Shown: positions 26,610 to 34,609 of the stretch, one piece after another
Numbering within the stretch: the first letter of the stretch is position 1
How the letters are laid out: each line of letters begins with the position of its first letter
NCBI RefSeq assembly: GCF_000710615.1
Contig: NZ_JDTH01000006.1
Location: 124,001 to 188,000, forward strand
DNA: 64,000 bases
Reading direction: 5' to 3'
From: Haladaptatus cibarius D43
Lineage (GTDB): Archaea; Halobacteriota; Halobacteria; Halobacteriales; Haladaptataceae
Notes under the pieces: model-generated
Databases searched by the model: none
What the model was told of the DNA's origin: nothing
What the model saw: the letters and a program-made list of their open reading frames with translations, nothing else
Position numbers and translations under genes: made by a program

Positions 26610-27161
26610 TTATCGGTGGTTTCGTTCGGTTCCGTCTTCCACTGCAAATCGAAGCGCCCGAACTGCTTCGAGAACGTCGTTCCACTGCGCGAGCGTTCCG
26701 GGAATCGAATCGGTCGTCGTCTGGCGGTCTATCGTTGCGCGAACGTCCCGCGGATTTTCGATATTTTGAAACTGAACACCACCGCCGCCAGCCACCTCGA
26801 TGGAGACAGTTCCGTAGTCGAACATCGTCCCACGGATTCCCTGCCGGAAACTGCTGTTCTGTACCCTGTCTATCGACAGCCGACGAACGTTTCGAGAGAG
26901 AACGCCGGTTTTTCGGTAGAGCGCGCGGTCGGTCACGACGAATCGCGTGTTGGAAACGGAAAGATAGGAGAGGGCTGGAATCGCGATTCCGAGCGGAACG
27001 AGCAACAGCACGAGCGGTTCGCTCGTCGTCACGACGACGAGCGAACCGCCAACGAGAACCAGCCCGACGAGGAACGCGGGAAGCACGCTCATCAGTCGCG
27101 GGTGGCCTTGCCACTGGATTTCCTCGCTGTCGTCCAGCACGAACCAGTCGGTGCCGGTCAT
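26610..27161 (-). CDS. PH-domain membrane protein (bPH2/YdbT type), copy 2
   Basis: About 183 residues. After DWFVLDDSEEIQWQGHPR come two membrane helices (VLPAFLVGLVLVGGSLVVV and LVLLLVPLGIAIPALS), then a bacterial PH domain with TRFVVTDRALYRKTGVLSRNVRRL and IDRVQNSSFRQGI. Bacterial PH proteins of this type are membrane proteins of unknown function, often in tandem. The neighbour at 27236 is a close paralogue in the same orientation, so this is an ancient tandem duplication in one operon. ATG 27161 aligns with the start of the paralogue; ATG 27215 is the alternative. Confidence 0.82.
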   Translation of the reverse strand: MTGTDWFVLDDSEEIQWQGHPRLMSVLPAFLVGLVLVGGSLVVVTTSEPLVLLLVPLGIAIPALSYLSVSNTRFVVTDRALYRKTGVLSRNVRRLSIDRVQNSSFRQGIRGTMFDYGTVSIEVAGGGGVQFQNIENPRDVRATIDRQTTTDSIPGTLAQWNDVLEAVRALRFAVEDGTERNHR

Positions 27162-27194
27162 GGGTTGTCGATTCTGCTCATTTTGTCGTCTCCG

Positions 27195-27228
27195 TTCATC
27201 GGTTGTCACCGCCATTCATCGGTTGTCA
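27195..27228. repeat. Direct repeat of 14 bp, 20-bp period
   Basis: TTCATCGGTTGTCA occurs at 27195-27208 and 27215-27228, in the junction between the two PH-domain genes. The second copy contains the alternative start codon (CAT 27213-27215) at its edge. Confidence 0.6.
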
Positions 27229-27235
27229 GCCTCGT

Positions 27236-27823
27236 TCATGGTCGGTCGTCTTCGGATCCGTTCCAGTCCCAGTCTCCGTCCGCATTCGGATTTGTATTCG
27301 TATTCGCAGGGTCATCGCCGTTCTCGACGGCGTCTCGAATGGCGCGCAGTTCGACCAAAATCTCGTCCAAGACGGCGTTTTTGTCTCCTTCGGAGCCGCT
27401 TCCCGTTCCTCGTTTTTTGTTTCGCTCGTTGATGAGCGACTGCAAATCCCGCGGCGCATCGACGTTGTCGAAGCTCATTTCGACGCCGCTCCCTCCAGCG
27501 GTGCTGATATCGACGGTTCCGTAACCGAACTGCGCGCCGAAGAAACTCTGTCGGTAGGAGGTGTCCTGTACCTTGTCGAACTCGATTCGTTGGACGTTCC
27601 GCGAGAGTATTCCCGTCTTTTTGTAGAGTGCTTCGTTCGTCACCAGATAGTTCGTGTTCTGATGTGAAAGATACGCGCTGATGATGATGAGAAGTCCGAA
27701 AACGACGAGTGTAAGCGGAATCCCGACGACGAACGCCGGGACGAGACTGTACGGATGCTGTTTGCCTGCCCAAATTACTTCCTCGCCGTCGTCCGGCGAA
27801 AACCAGTCGAACGATTCGTCCAT
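27236..27823 (-). CDS. PH-domain membrane protein (bPH2/YdbT type), copy 1
   Basis: A 195-residue paralogue of the next gene. DWFSPDDGEEVIWAGKQHP leads into two helices (LVPAFVVGIPLTLVVFGLL region), then a PH domain with NYLVTNEALYKKTGILSRNV, FDKVQDTSYRQSFFG and FGYGTVDISTAGG. The C-terminal 50 residues are a hydrophilic tail with an Asn/Asp/Thr-rich end (NTNTNPNADGDWDW) not present in copy 2. The genes are about 75 bp apart and likely co-transcribed, which suggests a hetero-oligomer; this is inference. Confidence 0.85.
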   Translation of the reverse strand: MDESFDWFSPDDGEEVIWAGKQHPYSLVPAFVVGIPLTLVVFGLLIIISAYLSHQNTNYLVTNEALYKKTGILSRNVQRIEFDKVQDTSYRQSFFGAQFGYGTVDISTAGGSGVEMSFDNVDAPRDLQSLINERNKKRGTGSGSEGDKNAVLDEILVELRAIRDAVENGDDPANTNTNPNADGDWDWNGSEDDRP

Positions 27824-27884
27824 ATTTCAATGTCAAACCGACACGGGATAATAATTCCGTGCGGCGAAGGTGAAACGCTATTAC

Positions 27885-28181
27885 TCAGTGCAGTTCGACA
27901 GCATCGGCGGTGACGACGACGGTGTGGCCGTGGTAGTCGAAATGAACCGCCGTTTCGTCGTGGTGCCGACTCGGGTGGGAACGAAAGAGGTCGTCCAGCG
28001 CGTCCGGGTCGATGTAACTGTACAACGGTTCGTCACACTGCAACTCGGTCGCGTTCGCGCTCGAAACCGCTCGGACGACCGCCTCGCTCGGTCGTTCGTT
28101 CGGACGAATCGCGTAGCACTGCGGCGATTTCATCGCATCGGAACTCGTCTTTTTCGATATTGTCGGTTGATGTGGTGGCAT
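27885..28181 (-). CDS. HalOD1 output-domain protein
   Basis: A 98-residue stand-alone HalOD1 domain. PSEAVVRAVSSANATEL, EPLYSYIDPDALDDLF and AVHFDYHGHTVVVTADAVEL are the conserved helix, turn and strand blocks. HalOD1 is a haloarchaeal output domain found alone or at the ends of response regulators; its partners are not established. Another copy lies at 61.9 kb. It is a single gene, divergent from the next small gene. Confidence 0.85.
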   Translation of the reverse strand: MPPHQPTISKKTSSDAMKSPQCYAIRPNERPSEAVVRAVSSANATELQCDEPLYSYIDPDALDDLFRSHPSRHHDETAVHFDYHGHTVVVTADAVELH

Positions 28182-28340
28182 GATGATTCGCTCTCGCTGT
28201 CTGAAACTGTGCGCAACGAGGTTATATTTAAAACCCCGTCAGACGCATCCGCATTTCGCGCCGATATTTAAATATTTTTGACAACTCATCCAGATTACTA
28301 CTAAACATACGTTTATATGCAACAAAGTTGCGGTGGTGGT

Positions 28341-28526
28341 ATGGCAACCGGACTAACCGACGACGATTTGCGACAAATCCAGAAGTTCGCACAGACGCCA
28401 CGACACCGGCGAACTCCCGAACTGCTGTGTTCGAAACGTAGAGGGAGACGGGACGAGGACGGCGACAGTGCGAACTCGGCTCAGTCCAACTCAGATCAGT
28501 CCAACTCCGCGAAAAATAGTCCGTGA
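28341..28526 (+). CDS. Small hypothetical protein with LTDDDL motif
   Basis: A 61-residue frame beginning MATGLTDDDLRQIQKFAQTP, then RHRRTPELL and a Ser/Asn-rich tail. Haloarchaea carry small proteins with a similar LTDxxL...TPxxxRxPExL core, but I cannot name the family. ATG 28341 was chosen over 28317 because upstream codons are unlike it. The Ser/Asn-rich tail could be a frame-drifted end. Confidence 0.5.
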   Translation: MATGLTDDDLRQIQKFAQTPRHRRTPELLCSKRRGRRDEDGDSANSAQSNSDQSNSAKNSP

Positions 28527-28640
28527 AAATCGAACGAAATCGCGTGTGGCACCCGCGCCATCCTCCGATATTGATACTCGGCGATTCCTAATTCTCCGGG
28601 CACGTTTCAACTCTTCGGCCTTCCCTCCTTCCGCACGTCC

Positions 28641-28871
28641 TTACTTCGGCATTTCCGCGTCACCGATCGGTTCAGACCGCTCTCGATAGACGTCGTAGAC
28701 GCGCTTCGCCCACTTTCGGGCGATTGTCGTCTCGGAGTCAACGAACACCTGCATCGTTCCGGTTCGCTCGTCGTAGCCTCCGATTCCGACCCGGTCGTCG
28801 AAGATGGCGAGTCCGTAGGGGAGTGCCTCCCGCGTCCGAAGTTTGAGGTGGCCGCGTTCGAGCGCGACGAG
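28641..28871 (-). pseudogene. C-terminal remnant of an HTH regulator
   Basis: The frame encodes 76 residues ending EMPK and is preceded by an in-frame stop (28872-28874). LPYGLAIFDDRVGIGGYDER and IARKWAKRVYDVYRE match the C-terminal part of the intact regulator at 58637-59428 (LPFGLVMFDDRIGIGGYDDT, VRTWAESLYEQYYEE). The winged-helix N-terminus is missing, and the region upstream holds no trace of it. It is therefore a decayed, truncated member of this regulator family. Confidence 0.75.
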
Positions 28872-28957
28872 TTACACACGCCGAAGAACTGGCGTGAGAA
28901 TCGGCACGGAACTCCGATAGCAACAACGTTCTTTTCGTCACCTCTCGTTGGTCACCC

Positions 28958-29503
28958 ATGGCAACTGTCGTTGGAGTCGTCTGTTCTGCGGAGGGCGGAG
29001 TCGTTCTCGCTGGTGACCGCCGACAGACGAAGGACGGAACCGTCGTCTCTGACTCGGTACAGCGGGTGTTCGACTACGATTCCGCCGGTTATGCAGTCGT
29101 GGGTAATCCCGGTTCAATCGAGGAGTTCGACCGCCGATTCGATGCCGAACTTCGCAGGTACCGAACCGAACGCGACGAACCGATGTCGTCCACCCGACTC
29201 GCACGAACGGCGAGCGAAATCGCAACGGAAGCGGGTGTCGATGCGCTCGTCGCGGGACGAGACGAGGAGGGTTCCGTCGTCCTCCACGAAGTCGGAACCG
29301 ACGGACGAACCGTCGAAACCGAAACTGCGGCGCTCGGGAGCGGTTCCCCGGTCGCGTTCGGACGACTCGAAAATGGAAGCATGCCGGACGATTTGGACGC
29401 CGCGGAAACGCTCGTCCGGGATACACTCCGTGCCGTTGCAGAGCGAACGACTGACACGGGGGGCGAAATCGACGTGTTTCGATTGGAACAAACGAGCGAG
29501 TAA
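28958..29503 (+). CDS. Proteasome-beta-like Ntn-fold protein, probably inactive
   Basis: A 181-residue protein with the 20S proteasome subunit fold: VVGVVCSAEGGVVLAGDRRQT aligns with the start of mature beta subunits, then FDYDSAGYAVVGNPGSI, DALVAGRDEEGSVVLHEVG and ALGSGSPVAFGRLE. There is no propeptide. The nucleophile Thr1 falls on Ala2 or Met1, and the Lys33 position reads Arg in VQRVF, so classical activity seems lost. Such solo proteasome-related proteins in haloarchaea are uncharacterised. ATG 28958 is the only sensible start. Confidence 0.75.
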   Translation: MATVVGVVCSAEGGVVLAGDRRQTKDGTVVSDSVQRVFDYDSAGYAVVGNPGSIEEFDRRFDAELRRYRTERDEPMSSTRLARTASEIATEAGVDALVAGRDEEGSVVLHEVGTDGRTVETETAALGSGSPVAFGRLENGSMPDDLDAAETLVRDTLRAVAERTTDTGGEIDVFRLEQTSE

Positions 29504-29559
29504 CACCACCAACAGAAAACAGGAGGTTCGACTATATCGATTGGCCTCGTGAATCGGCT

Positions 29560-30261
29560 ATGGACGGAGACCTCCACGAATCGCTTTCCGGGCAGGTTGC
29601 ACTCGTTACGGGGGCAAACCGGGGTATCGGCGCGGAAATCACGAAACAACTGACCGAACTCGATGCGACGGTGTACGCCGCCGCGCGCACTCCAGAGGAC
29701 GTGGAAACGAGTCGTTCGAGGACGTTTCCGGTTCGACTCGACGTTACCGACGAATCGACGATTCGAACCGTCATCGGGACGATTTCGGAGAAACAGGGAA
29801 AACTCGACATCCTCATCAACAACGCTGGCGTCTACGGGGAAACGGGAAAACTCGGCACGCTTCCGACTGGCGAAATCGACACGACGCTTCGGACGAACCT
29901 CCACAGGCCGATGATTTTGACGCGACACGCGCTTGCTCTGCTTTCCGAACAGAGCGGTGCCCGAATCGTAAACGTTTCCAGCGGTTCCGGACAGTTCAGC
30001 GGCGGTGGAATCGACGTCGGACACCTTCCCTACGGTGTTTCCAAGGCGGGCCTGAACGCATTCACCAACTCCCTCGCATCCCAGTATCCGGGGTTGCTCG
30101 TGAACGCCGTCTGTCCGGGGTGGGTTCGCACCGAAATGGGTGGCTCCGGCGCGCCGCGAAGCGTCGAGAAGGGTGCGGAGACACCGGTTTGGCTCGCTCA
30201 ATTTCGGAGTGGTAGTCCGAGCGGTCGGCTTTGGCGAGATAAGCGACTCGTCGGATGGTGA
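29560..30261 (+). CDS. Short-chain dehydrogenase/reductase (SDR)
   Basis: A 233-residue classical SDR. VALVTGANRGIGAEITKQL is the TGxxxGxG nucleotide-binding motif, LDILINNAGVYG the NNAG motif, IVNVSSGSGQFSGG holds the catalytic Ser, and YGVSKAGLNAFTNSLA the YxxxK pair; CPGWVRTEMGG follows. The substrate is unknown. It lies about 56 bp behind the Ntn-like gene on the same strand and could be co-transcribed. Confidence 0.92.
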   Translation: MDGDLHESLSGQVALVTGANRGIGAEITKQLTELDATVYAAARTPEDVETSRSRTFPVRLDVTDESTIRTVIGTISEKQGKLDILINNAGVYGETGKLGTLPTGEIDTTLRTNLHRPMILTRHALALLSEQSGARIVNVSSGSGQFSGGGIDVGHLPYGVSKAGLNAFTNSLASQYPGLLVNAVCPGWVRTEMGGSGAPRSVEKGAETPVWLAQFRSGSPSGRLWRDKRLVGW

Positions 30262-30564
30262 GCTAAAAACTGAACTCGAAGAAGTAGACACAATTGCGGT
30301 TGAAACTGCCAAACACCGCGCATTTCGGACAAGTGATTGGTACTCAAACAATATAACTGTGCTTCTTTCGGAAATAGACAGACTTGTGGAGTTTTGGAAC
30401 TATTCAGAAGAAGTTATTATAATGGAAAATAAAGCTGATTGTGTGGAAACAACGACGAGTGAGGGACGTTCATACGAAAAACCGCTTTTTTACTCGTTAG
30501 ATCGGTGACCAAAACCTGCATATGCAATCAAAAAAAAAAATACAAGCTCACAACCGACAAAAAT
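30262..30564. other. AT-rich region between SDR and a hypothetical gene
   Basis: About 300 bp of low GC. A frame with ELKTELEEVDTIAVETA and DRLVEFWNYSEEV stays open through it but has no clear start, is AT-rich, and ends in an A-run (30530-30540). It may be the remnant of a foreign gene. I do not call a gene. Confidence 0.4.
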
Positions 30565-30825
30565 ATGTCGATGAAAATAACAGATATCCCTCCCTCTCGG
30601 CTCACAGAACAACAGTTGTTCGCCGAATACGTCGAACTAATGGATGATTCTTCACGAACCTTCAAAGGATACAACGCCGTTCAGTACGAGAAACGACGGA
30701 TGGAACTCCTCGCCGAAATCGGCGAACGATTGGAAATGTTGGAAGCGGTAAAGGCGCTCATCGGGGACGAGTTCGCCCACGACCCGGAGTTCACACAACC
30801 GAACCGTGACGAGATGAGGCGGTGA
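30565..30825 (+). CDS. Hypothetical helical protein
   Basis: An 86-residue frame, MSMKITDIPPSRLTEQQLF and then VELMDDSSRTFKGYNAVQYEKRRMELL. It is helical, charged and without cysteine pairs. I do not recognise a family. ATG 30565 was preferred to 30505 because upstream codons are Lys-rich and derive from a poly-A stretch. It ends about 40 bp before the convergent P450 gene stop. Confidence 0.55.
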   Translation: MSMKITDIPPSRLTEQQLFAEYVELMDDSSRTFKGYNAVQYEKRRMELLAEIGERLEMLEAVKALIGDEFAHDPEFTQPNRDEMRR

Positions 30826-30868
30826 GACGGCGGACGATTTTTCCCAACTCCGACGACAAATCGTGCTA

Positions 30869-32221
30869 TTAGTTCGTTCGGCGACGCACAGTCATCGGAA
30901 TTGCTTTTTTCGGGCGCGCGGTAACCGTCGCCATCAGGTCGAGTTCCGTCTCCGGCGTCAGTTCGAGATGGAACTGCTGGTAGATGGTTGCAAGCAGCAG
31001 TCGGGCTTCCAACATGGCGAATCGGTCGCCGATACAGCGCCGCGGCCCCGCCGCGAACGGGAAGTACGCCAGTTTCGGTAGCGATCCTTCGAACTCCTCC
31101 GTCCAGCGTTCCGGTTGGAACGCGAGCGGGTCGTCGTACCATCGCGGGTCGCGGTGGACGACCCACTGGTTCATCTGTACGGTCGAACCGGCGGGAATCT
31201 CGTAGCCGCCGATGATGTCTGGTTTGACCGGTTGGCGGATGATTCCCGGCACCGGCGGATAGAGTCGCATGGACTCTTTGACCACTTTCTCGGTGTATGT
31301 CAGGTTCGGCAGGTCTGTCATCGTCGGTGGACGTCCGTCAAGGGCGTCGTCCAACTCCGCCACCAACTTCTCCTCGACTTTCGGATGTTCGCCGAGAACG
31401 TACATCGTCAGGGTTAGCGAGAGCGCAGTCGTTTCGTGTCCCGCGAGCAGGAGGGTCACCACTTCGTCCCGAATCTGTTCGTCGGTCATCCGATGCCCGT
31501 CGTCGTCGGTTACGTCGAGAAGCGTCGAGAGAACGTCGTTCTCCCCCGGATTTTCGCGTCGTTGCTCGATGAGGTGGTACACCACCTCGTCGAGTTTCTT
31601 TCGGGCATCTCGAATTTGTAGCCGCGCTGGCGTCGGAATCCCCGGCGGAAGCACCATGTTTGCGAGGCTCTCCGTGGCCTGCATGAACTCCTCCAACGAT
31701 TCGGCGATAGGTTCCACGTAGTCGTCTATATCGACGCCGAACAGCGCTTGTGCGACGATTTTCAGCGTCAACGTCATCATGTCCTCGTGAACCAATCGCG
31801 TCTCGCCGTCCGCCCACGTTTCGAGCATCTCCTCGGTCAGGTTCGTCATCATCTCGGCGTAGGCTTCGATTCGACCGGGATGGAACGCGGGTTGGATGAG
31901 ATGGCGGTTTCGACGCCAAACGGCACCTTCGCTGTTCAAAATGCCGTTTCCCGTCATCGGGCCGAGGGTGCCTTGAAAGATGTCCCCTTTGACGTAGTTC
32001 TGATTGTTCTGCACGAGCACCTGTTCGATGTACTCCGGATGGTTGAGTTGGTAGAGATTTCCGTGTGGTTCCTCCATATACGCGATGTCGCCGTACTCGC
32101 GCGCGGTTCGCGTCATGAACCCGAACGGGTCGCGGAGGAAGGCTAGCCGAGTTCCGACTATCGGTAGTCCGTCGGGACCGGGCGGCGTTTCTTTCGTGAC
32201 CGGAGGTGTGTCGCTACTCAT
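30869..32221 (-). CDS. Cytochrome P450
   Basis: A 450-residue P450 of the CYP class common in haloarchaea and bacteria. Seen: the I-helix VVTLLLAGHETTALSLT, the K-helix ExxR in KVVKESMRLYPPVPG, WTEEFEG before the haem loop, and FPFAAGPRRCIGDRFAMLEA with haem-ligand Cys396. It is soluble, with a proline-rich N-terminus and no membrane anchor. Substrate and redox partners cannot be told. A Bat-type HTH gene is divergent across an 88-bp gap and may control it. Confidence 0.95.
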   Translation of the reverse strand: MSSDTPPVTKETPPGPDGLPIVGTRLAFLRDPFGFMTRTAREYGDIAYMEEPHGNLYQLNHPEYIEQVLVQNNQNYVKGDIFQGTLGPMTGNGILNSEGAVWRRNRHLIQPAFHPGRIEAYAEMMTNLTEEMLETWADGETRLVHEDMMTLTLKIVAQALFGVDIDDYVEPIAESLEEFMQATESLANMVLPPGIPTPARLQIRDARKKLDEVVYHLIEQRRENPGENDVLSTLLDVTDDDGHRMTDEQIRDEVVTLLLAGHETTALSLTLTMYVLGEHPKVEEKLVAELDDALDGRPPTMTDLPNLTYTEKVVKESMRLYPPVPGIIRQPVKPDIIGGYEIPAGSTVQMNQWVVHRDPRWYDDPLAFQPERWTEEFEGSLPKLAYFPFAAGPRRCIGDRFAMLEARLLLATIYQQFHLELTPETELDLMATVTARPKKAIPMTVRRRTN

Positions 32222-32280
32222 TCTTACTCGACTAATGTCTCCCGCTCCCTCTATCTCTGTAGCCGAGCATCCTAGGTGGA

Positions 32281-32288
32281 TTTAAATA
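32281..32288 (+). promoter_or_regulatory. TATA box of the HTH gene
   Basis: TTTAAATA is centred about 26 bp before ATG 32310, the spacing of a leaderless transcript. Confidence 0.6.
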
Positions 32289-32309
32289 TCGTCGAATCGA
32301 ACTTTAGCC

Positions 32310-32969
32310 ATGCGGTCTGCCACTGTCGTACTGACGTGGGACGACGTGCAGGTTCACCCCATCGACGACCTGTTCGCGCGAGACGACGACCTGACCGTCG
32401 AGGCGATTCGGTACGTGAGTCCCGTTCACGAGGGGATGTACGTCGAACTGCTCGAACTGCGGGGTAACCTGGAGCGTGCCAGAACACTACTCGAAGCGTC
32501 TCCGGACGCAGTCGAGTTCGATGTGGTCGGTAGCGACGGGCGCGGCGTCGTCTACCTTCAGTGCCGAACTGCCGGACTCGTAGACGAACTGCTCTCCCTC
32601 CTGCACGAACACGAACTCGTTCTCGACTGGCCGATGCAGTACATCGACATCGGAGACTCGCGGGGACTTCAACTCACCGTTCTCGGTACGGACGGAGCGA
32701 TTCGAACCGCGGCGAGCGAACTTCCAGACGGGATTCACCTCCGACTCGAACGACTGGGGGAGTACCGACCGAGTGCGGGACGACTCTCCTCGATGCTAAC
32801 CGACCGTCAGCTAGAACTGTTCGAACTCGCTGTTCAGGAGGGGTACTACGAAGTCCCACGGGAGACGACCCACCGAGAACTTGCTGGCGCACTCGGCATT
32901 GCCACCGGAACAGTAAGCGAACATCTCCAGCGAATCGAAGCAAAACTCGTCTCTGGCTATCTCGGATAG
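32310..32969 (+). CDS. Bat-type HTH transcriptional regulator
   Basis: A 219-residue regulator with the N-terminal beta-rich domain of the haloarchaeal Bat/HTH-10 group (TVVLTWDDVQVHPIDDLF, AIRYVSPVHEGMYVELLEL) and a C-terminal helix-turn-helix, LTDRQLELFELAVQEGYYEV and ELAGALGIATGTVSEHLQR. The N-terminal domain lacks PAS/GAF motifs, so any ligand is unknown. It is divergent from the P450 gene and likely regulates it or itself; this is inference from context. Confidence 0.88.
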   Translation: MRSATVVLTWDDVQVHPIDDLFARDDDLTVEAIRYVSPVHEGMYVELLELRGNLERARTLLEASPDAVEFDVVGSDGRGVVYLQCRTAGLVDELLSLLHEHELVLDWPMQYIDIGDSRGLQLTVLGTDGAIRTAASELPDGIHLRLERLGEYRPSAGRLSSMLTDRQLELFELAVQEGYYEVPRETTHRELAGALGIATGTVSEHLQRIEAKLVSGYLG

Positions 32970-33041
32970 GTCGGCGAACACGAAAAAGTCGGCTCCGACG
33001 AAGGACAATTTATTTAGCTTTCGTCTGTGGCAATACCTGGT

Positions 33042-33488
33042 ATGAATAAAGCACTCGCCGTCGTCGAAGCGTCAGAATCCGCAAAGGAACTGGTCACGGA
33101 AGCAGGGGAACTCGCGGAGGGCGTCGGGGCGAATCTCGTTTTGCTCCACGTCACGAGCGACGAAGAGTACGAAAAGACACGGAAGTCGCTCGAAAGCATC
33201 CCGAAACTCGAAACGTCGTACACCGCCGGTCAGGCGCTCGAAGGTGCGCGTCAGTTCGCGGAGGACATCGGTCGAGAAGTTCTCGAAGGCATCGAAGTCG
33301 AGTACGAATCCACAGGTCGCGTCGGTGACGAACGCGACGAAATTCTGTCCGCCGCAGAGGAGTTCGGCTGCGACCACGTTTTCCTCGCGGGGCGCAAACG
33401 GTCACCAACCGGGAAAGCAATTTTCGGCGACCGAACGCAGTCGGTCATCCTCGACTTCGACGGCGCGGTTACCGTCGTTACCGAATAG
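33042..33488 (+). CDS. Universal stress protein (UspA)
   Basis: A 148-residue UspA-fold protein. MNKALAVVEASESAKELV starts the Rossmann-like fold and GCDHVFLAGRKRSPTGKAIF contains a GxxxxxxG-type ATP-loop remnant, followed by GDRTQSVILDFDGAVTVVTE. ATG 33042 has a TATA-like TTTATTTAG (33009-33017) about 28 bp upstream. It is a single gene. USPs bind ATP or act as stress chaperone-like regulators; the trigger here is unknown. Confidence 0.9.
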   Translation: MNKALAVVEASESAKELVTEAGELAEGVGANLVLLHVTSDEEYEKTRKSLESIPKLETSYTAGQALEGARQFAEDIGREVLEGIEVEYESTGRVGDERDEILSAAEEFGCDHVFLAGRKRSPTGKAIFGDRTQSVILDFDGAVTVVTE

Positions 33489-33567
33489 TGCATCGAATAG
33501 GCTTCGATACATCAACAAACATCGAATCGGAACTGGTAAGGTGACGCTTCGATGACAATCCAACCGA

Positions 33568-33930
33568 ATGTTGAGTCGATTACTCGGCAGTAGTCCGGTT
33601 TCGAAGCCGATAGCTCTGTCAGCGGACGAGCTATTCAATCTCTGCCGTGTAGAACGTCGGAGACACGCGATTTTTATCATGTCTGAAATGGAGACTCCGA
33701 TACAGATGCGGACGCTGGTCGATGAGGTGACGGCGCGGGAGTTCGGCCCCAATGCCACGAGCAACCAGCGAACCACCGTCTACACGACGTTCTATCAACA
33801 ACACGTTTCCGTGCTGGAGGATGCAAACGTTCTCTCCGCGCCCGACGGGCCGAGTCGGATGCTCCATCCCGAGGAGAACGCAGAACCCCTCGCCGAACTC
33901 CTCTCGTTCGTCGAGGACGTTTCCGAGTGA
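33568..33930 (+). CDS. DUF7344-like winged-helix protein
   Basis: A 120-residue protein. ALSADELFNLCRVERRRHAIFIM is the helical start of the winged-helix domain, followed by MRTLVDEVTAREFG, RTTVYTTFYQQHVSVLEDANVLSA and a short C-terminus. This arrangement is that of the abundant haloarchaeal DUF7344-like putative regulators. I kept ATG 33568 because the helical core begins soon after it. It is convergent with the SprT-like gene. Confidence 0.78.
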   Translation: MLSRLLGSSPVSKPIALSADELFNLCRVERRRHAIFIMSEMETPIQMRTLVDEVTAREFGPNATSNQRTTVYTTFYQQHVSVLEDANVLSAPDGPSRMLHPEENAEPLAELLSFVEDVSE

Positions 33931-33960
33931 GATTTCGACAGTCTTCTAGCTCCTCTCGAC

Positions 33961-34503
33961 TCACCACTCGTCGCCGAGTTTCCTGCGCGCGACCAGATAC
34001 CCCGCGTGGGTTCGCCAGCATCGCCCGCTTTCTGAGTGTTCGACTCGATAGCGAGAACCACAGTCTCCGCACCGTCGCTTTGCCGGGTTTTTCACCGCCT
34101 TCGATGCGCGATACCGGCGTGCATCCCAGTCACAGGACGAACACCGCAATCGGAGTCGAGCCTCCGAAAACGTCCGGCAGTGTCGCGGTGCGTCCAACTC
34201 TTTCGCTTTTTCTGCAAATCGCGTTCCATGCCCCGATTCGCCGAACTGCTGGAACTCCCACGCATGTACCAGTTCGTGCCGAATCGTCCCGGTGAACTCC
34301 TCCCACCCGAAGGCGCGGTAGGCGCTCCATGTCAGTCGAATCGTGATGGCTTCGGTTTGGCGGTCGTAGATGCAGACGCCTGCACGACGCACCGCGCGCT
34401 CCGAACACTCCCAGTCGATGTTTGACAGTTCGACCTCGATTGGAACCGTCTCCGCGTAGCTCTCTGCGCCCGAGAGCAGTTCGTCGCGCGTCGTCGGTTC
34501 CAT
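33961..34503 (-). CDS. SprT-like zinc metalloprotease-domain protein
   Basis: A 180-residue SprT-like protein. The metal motif is RHELVHAWEFQQFG (His76, Glu77, His80) with the third ligand probably His92 in GESGHGTRF, and the C-terminal zinc ribbon uses CSSC and CGDC. SprT/SPRTN relatives include DNA-protein crosslink proteases; the archaeal function is not shown. ATG 34503 overlaps no other gene. Confidence 0.88.
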   Translation of the reverse strand: MEPTTRDELLSGAESYAETVPIEVELSNIDWECSERAVRRAGVCIYDRQTEAITIRLTWSAYRAFGWEEFTGTIRHELVHAWEFQQFGESGHGTRFAEKAKELDAPRHCRTFSEARLRLRCSSCDWDARRYRASKAVKNPAKRRCGDCGSRYRVEHSESGRCWRTHAGYLVARRKLGDEW

Positions 34504-34609
34504 TCGTCATGGCGTTCTCACCTGTGGAATATAACTGTCTCTCTTGAACTCCCCACCGTCACGCTCCGATTCGACTCGCGTTTTTCTCCCCTGCCAGCGA
34601 ACTCCCCGT

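Noticed and set aside
29089-30351. Long minus-strand frame of about 420 codons
   Set aside because: It overlaps the Ntn-fold and SDR genes, which have clear family motifs.
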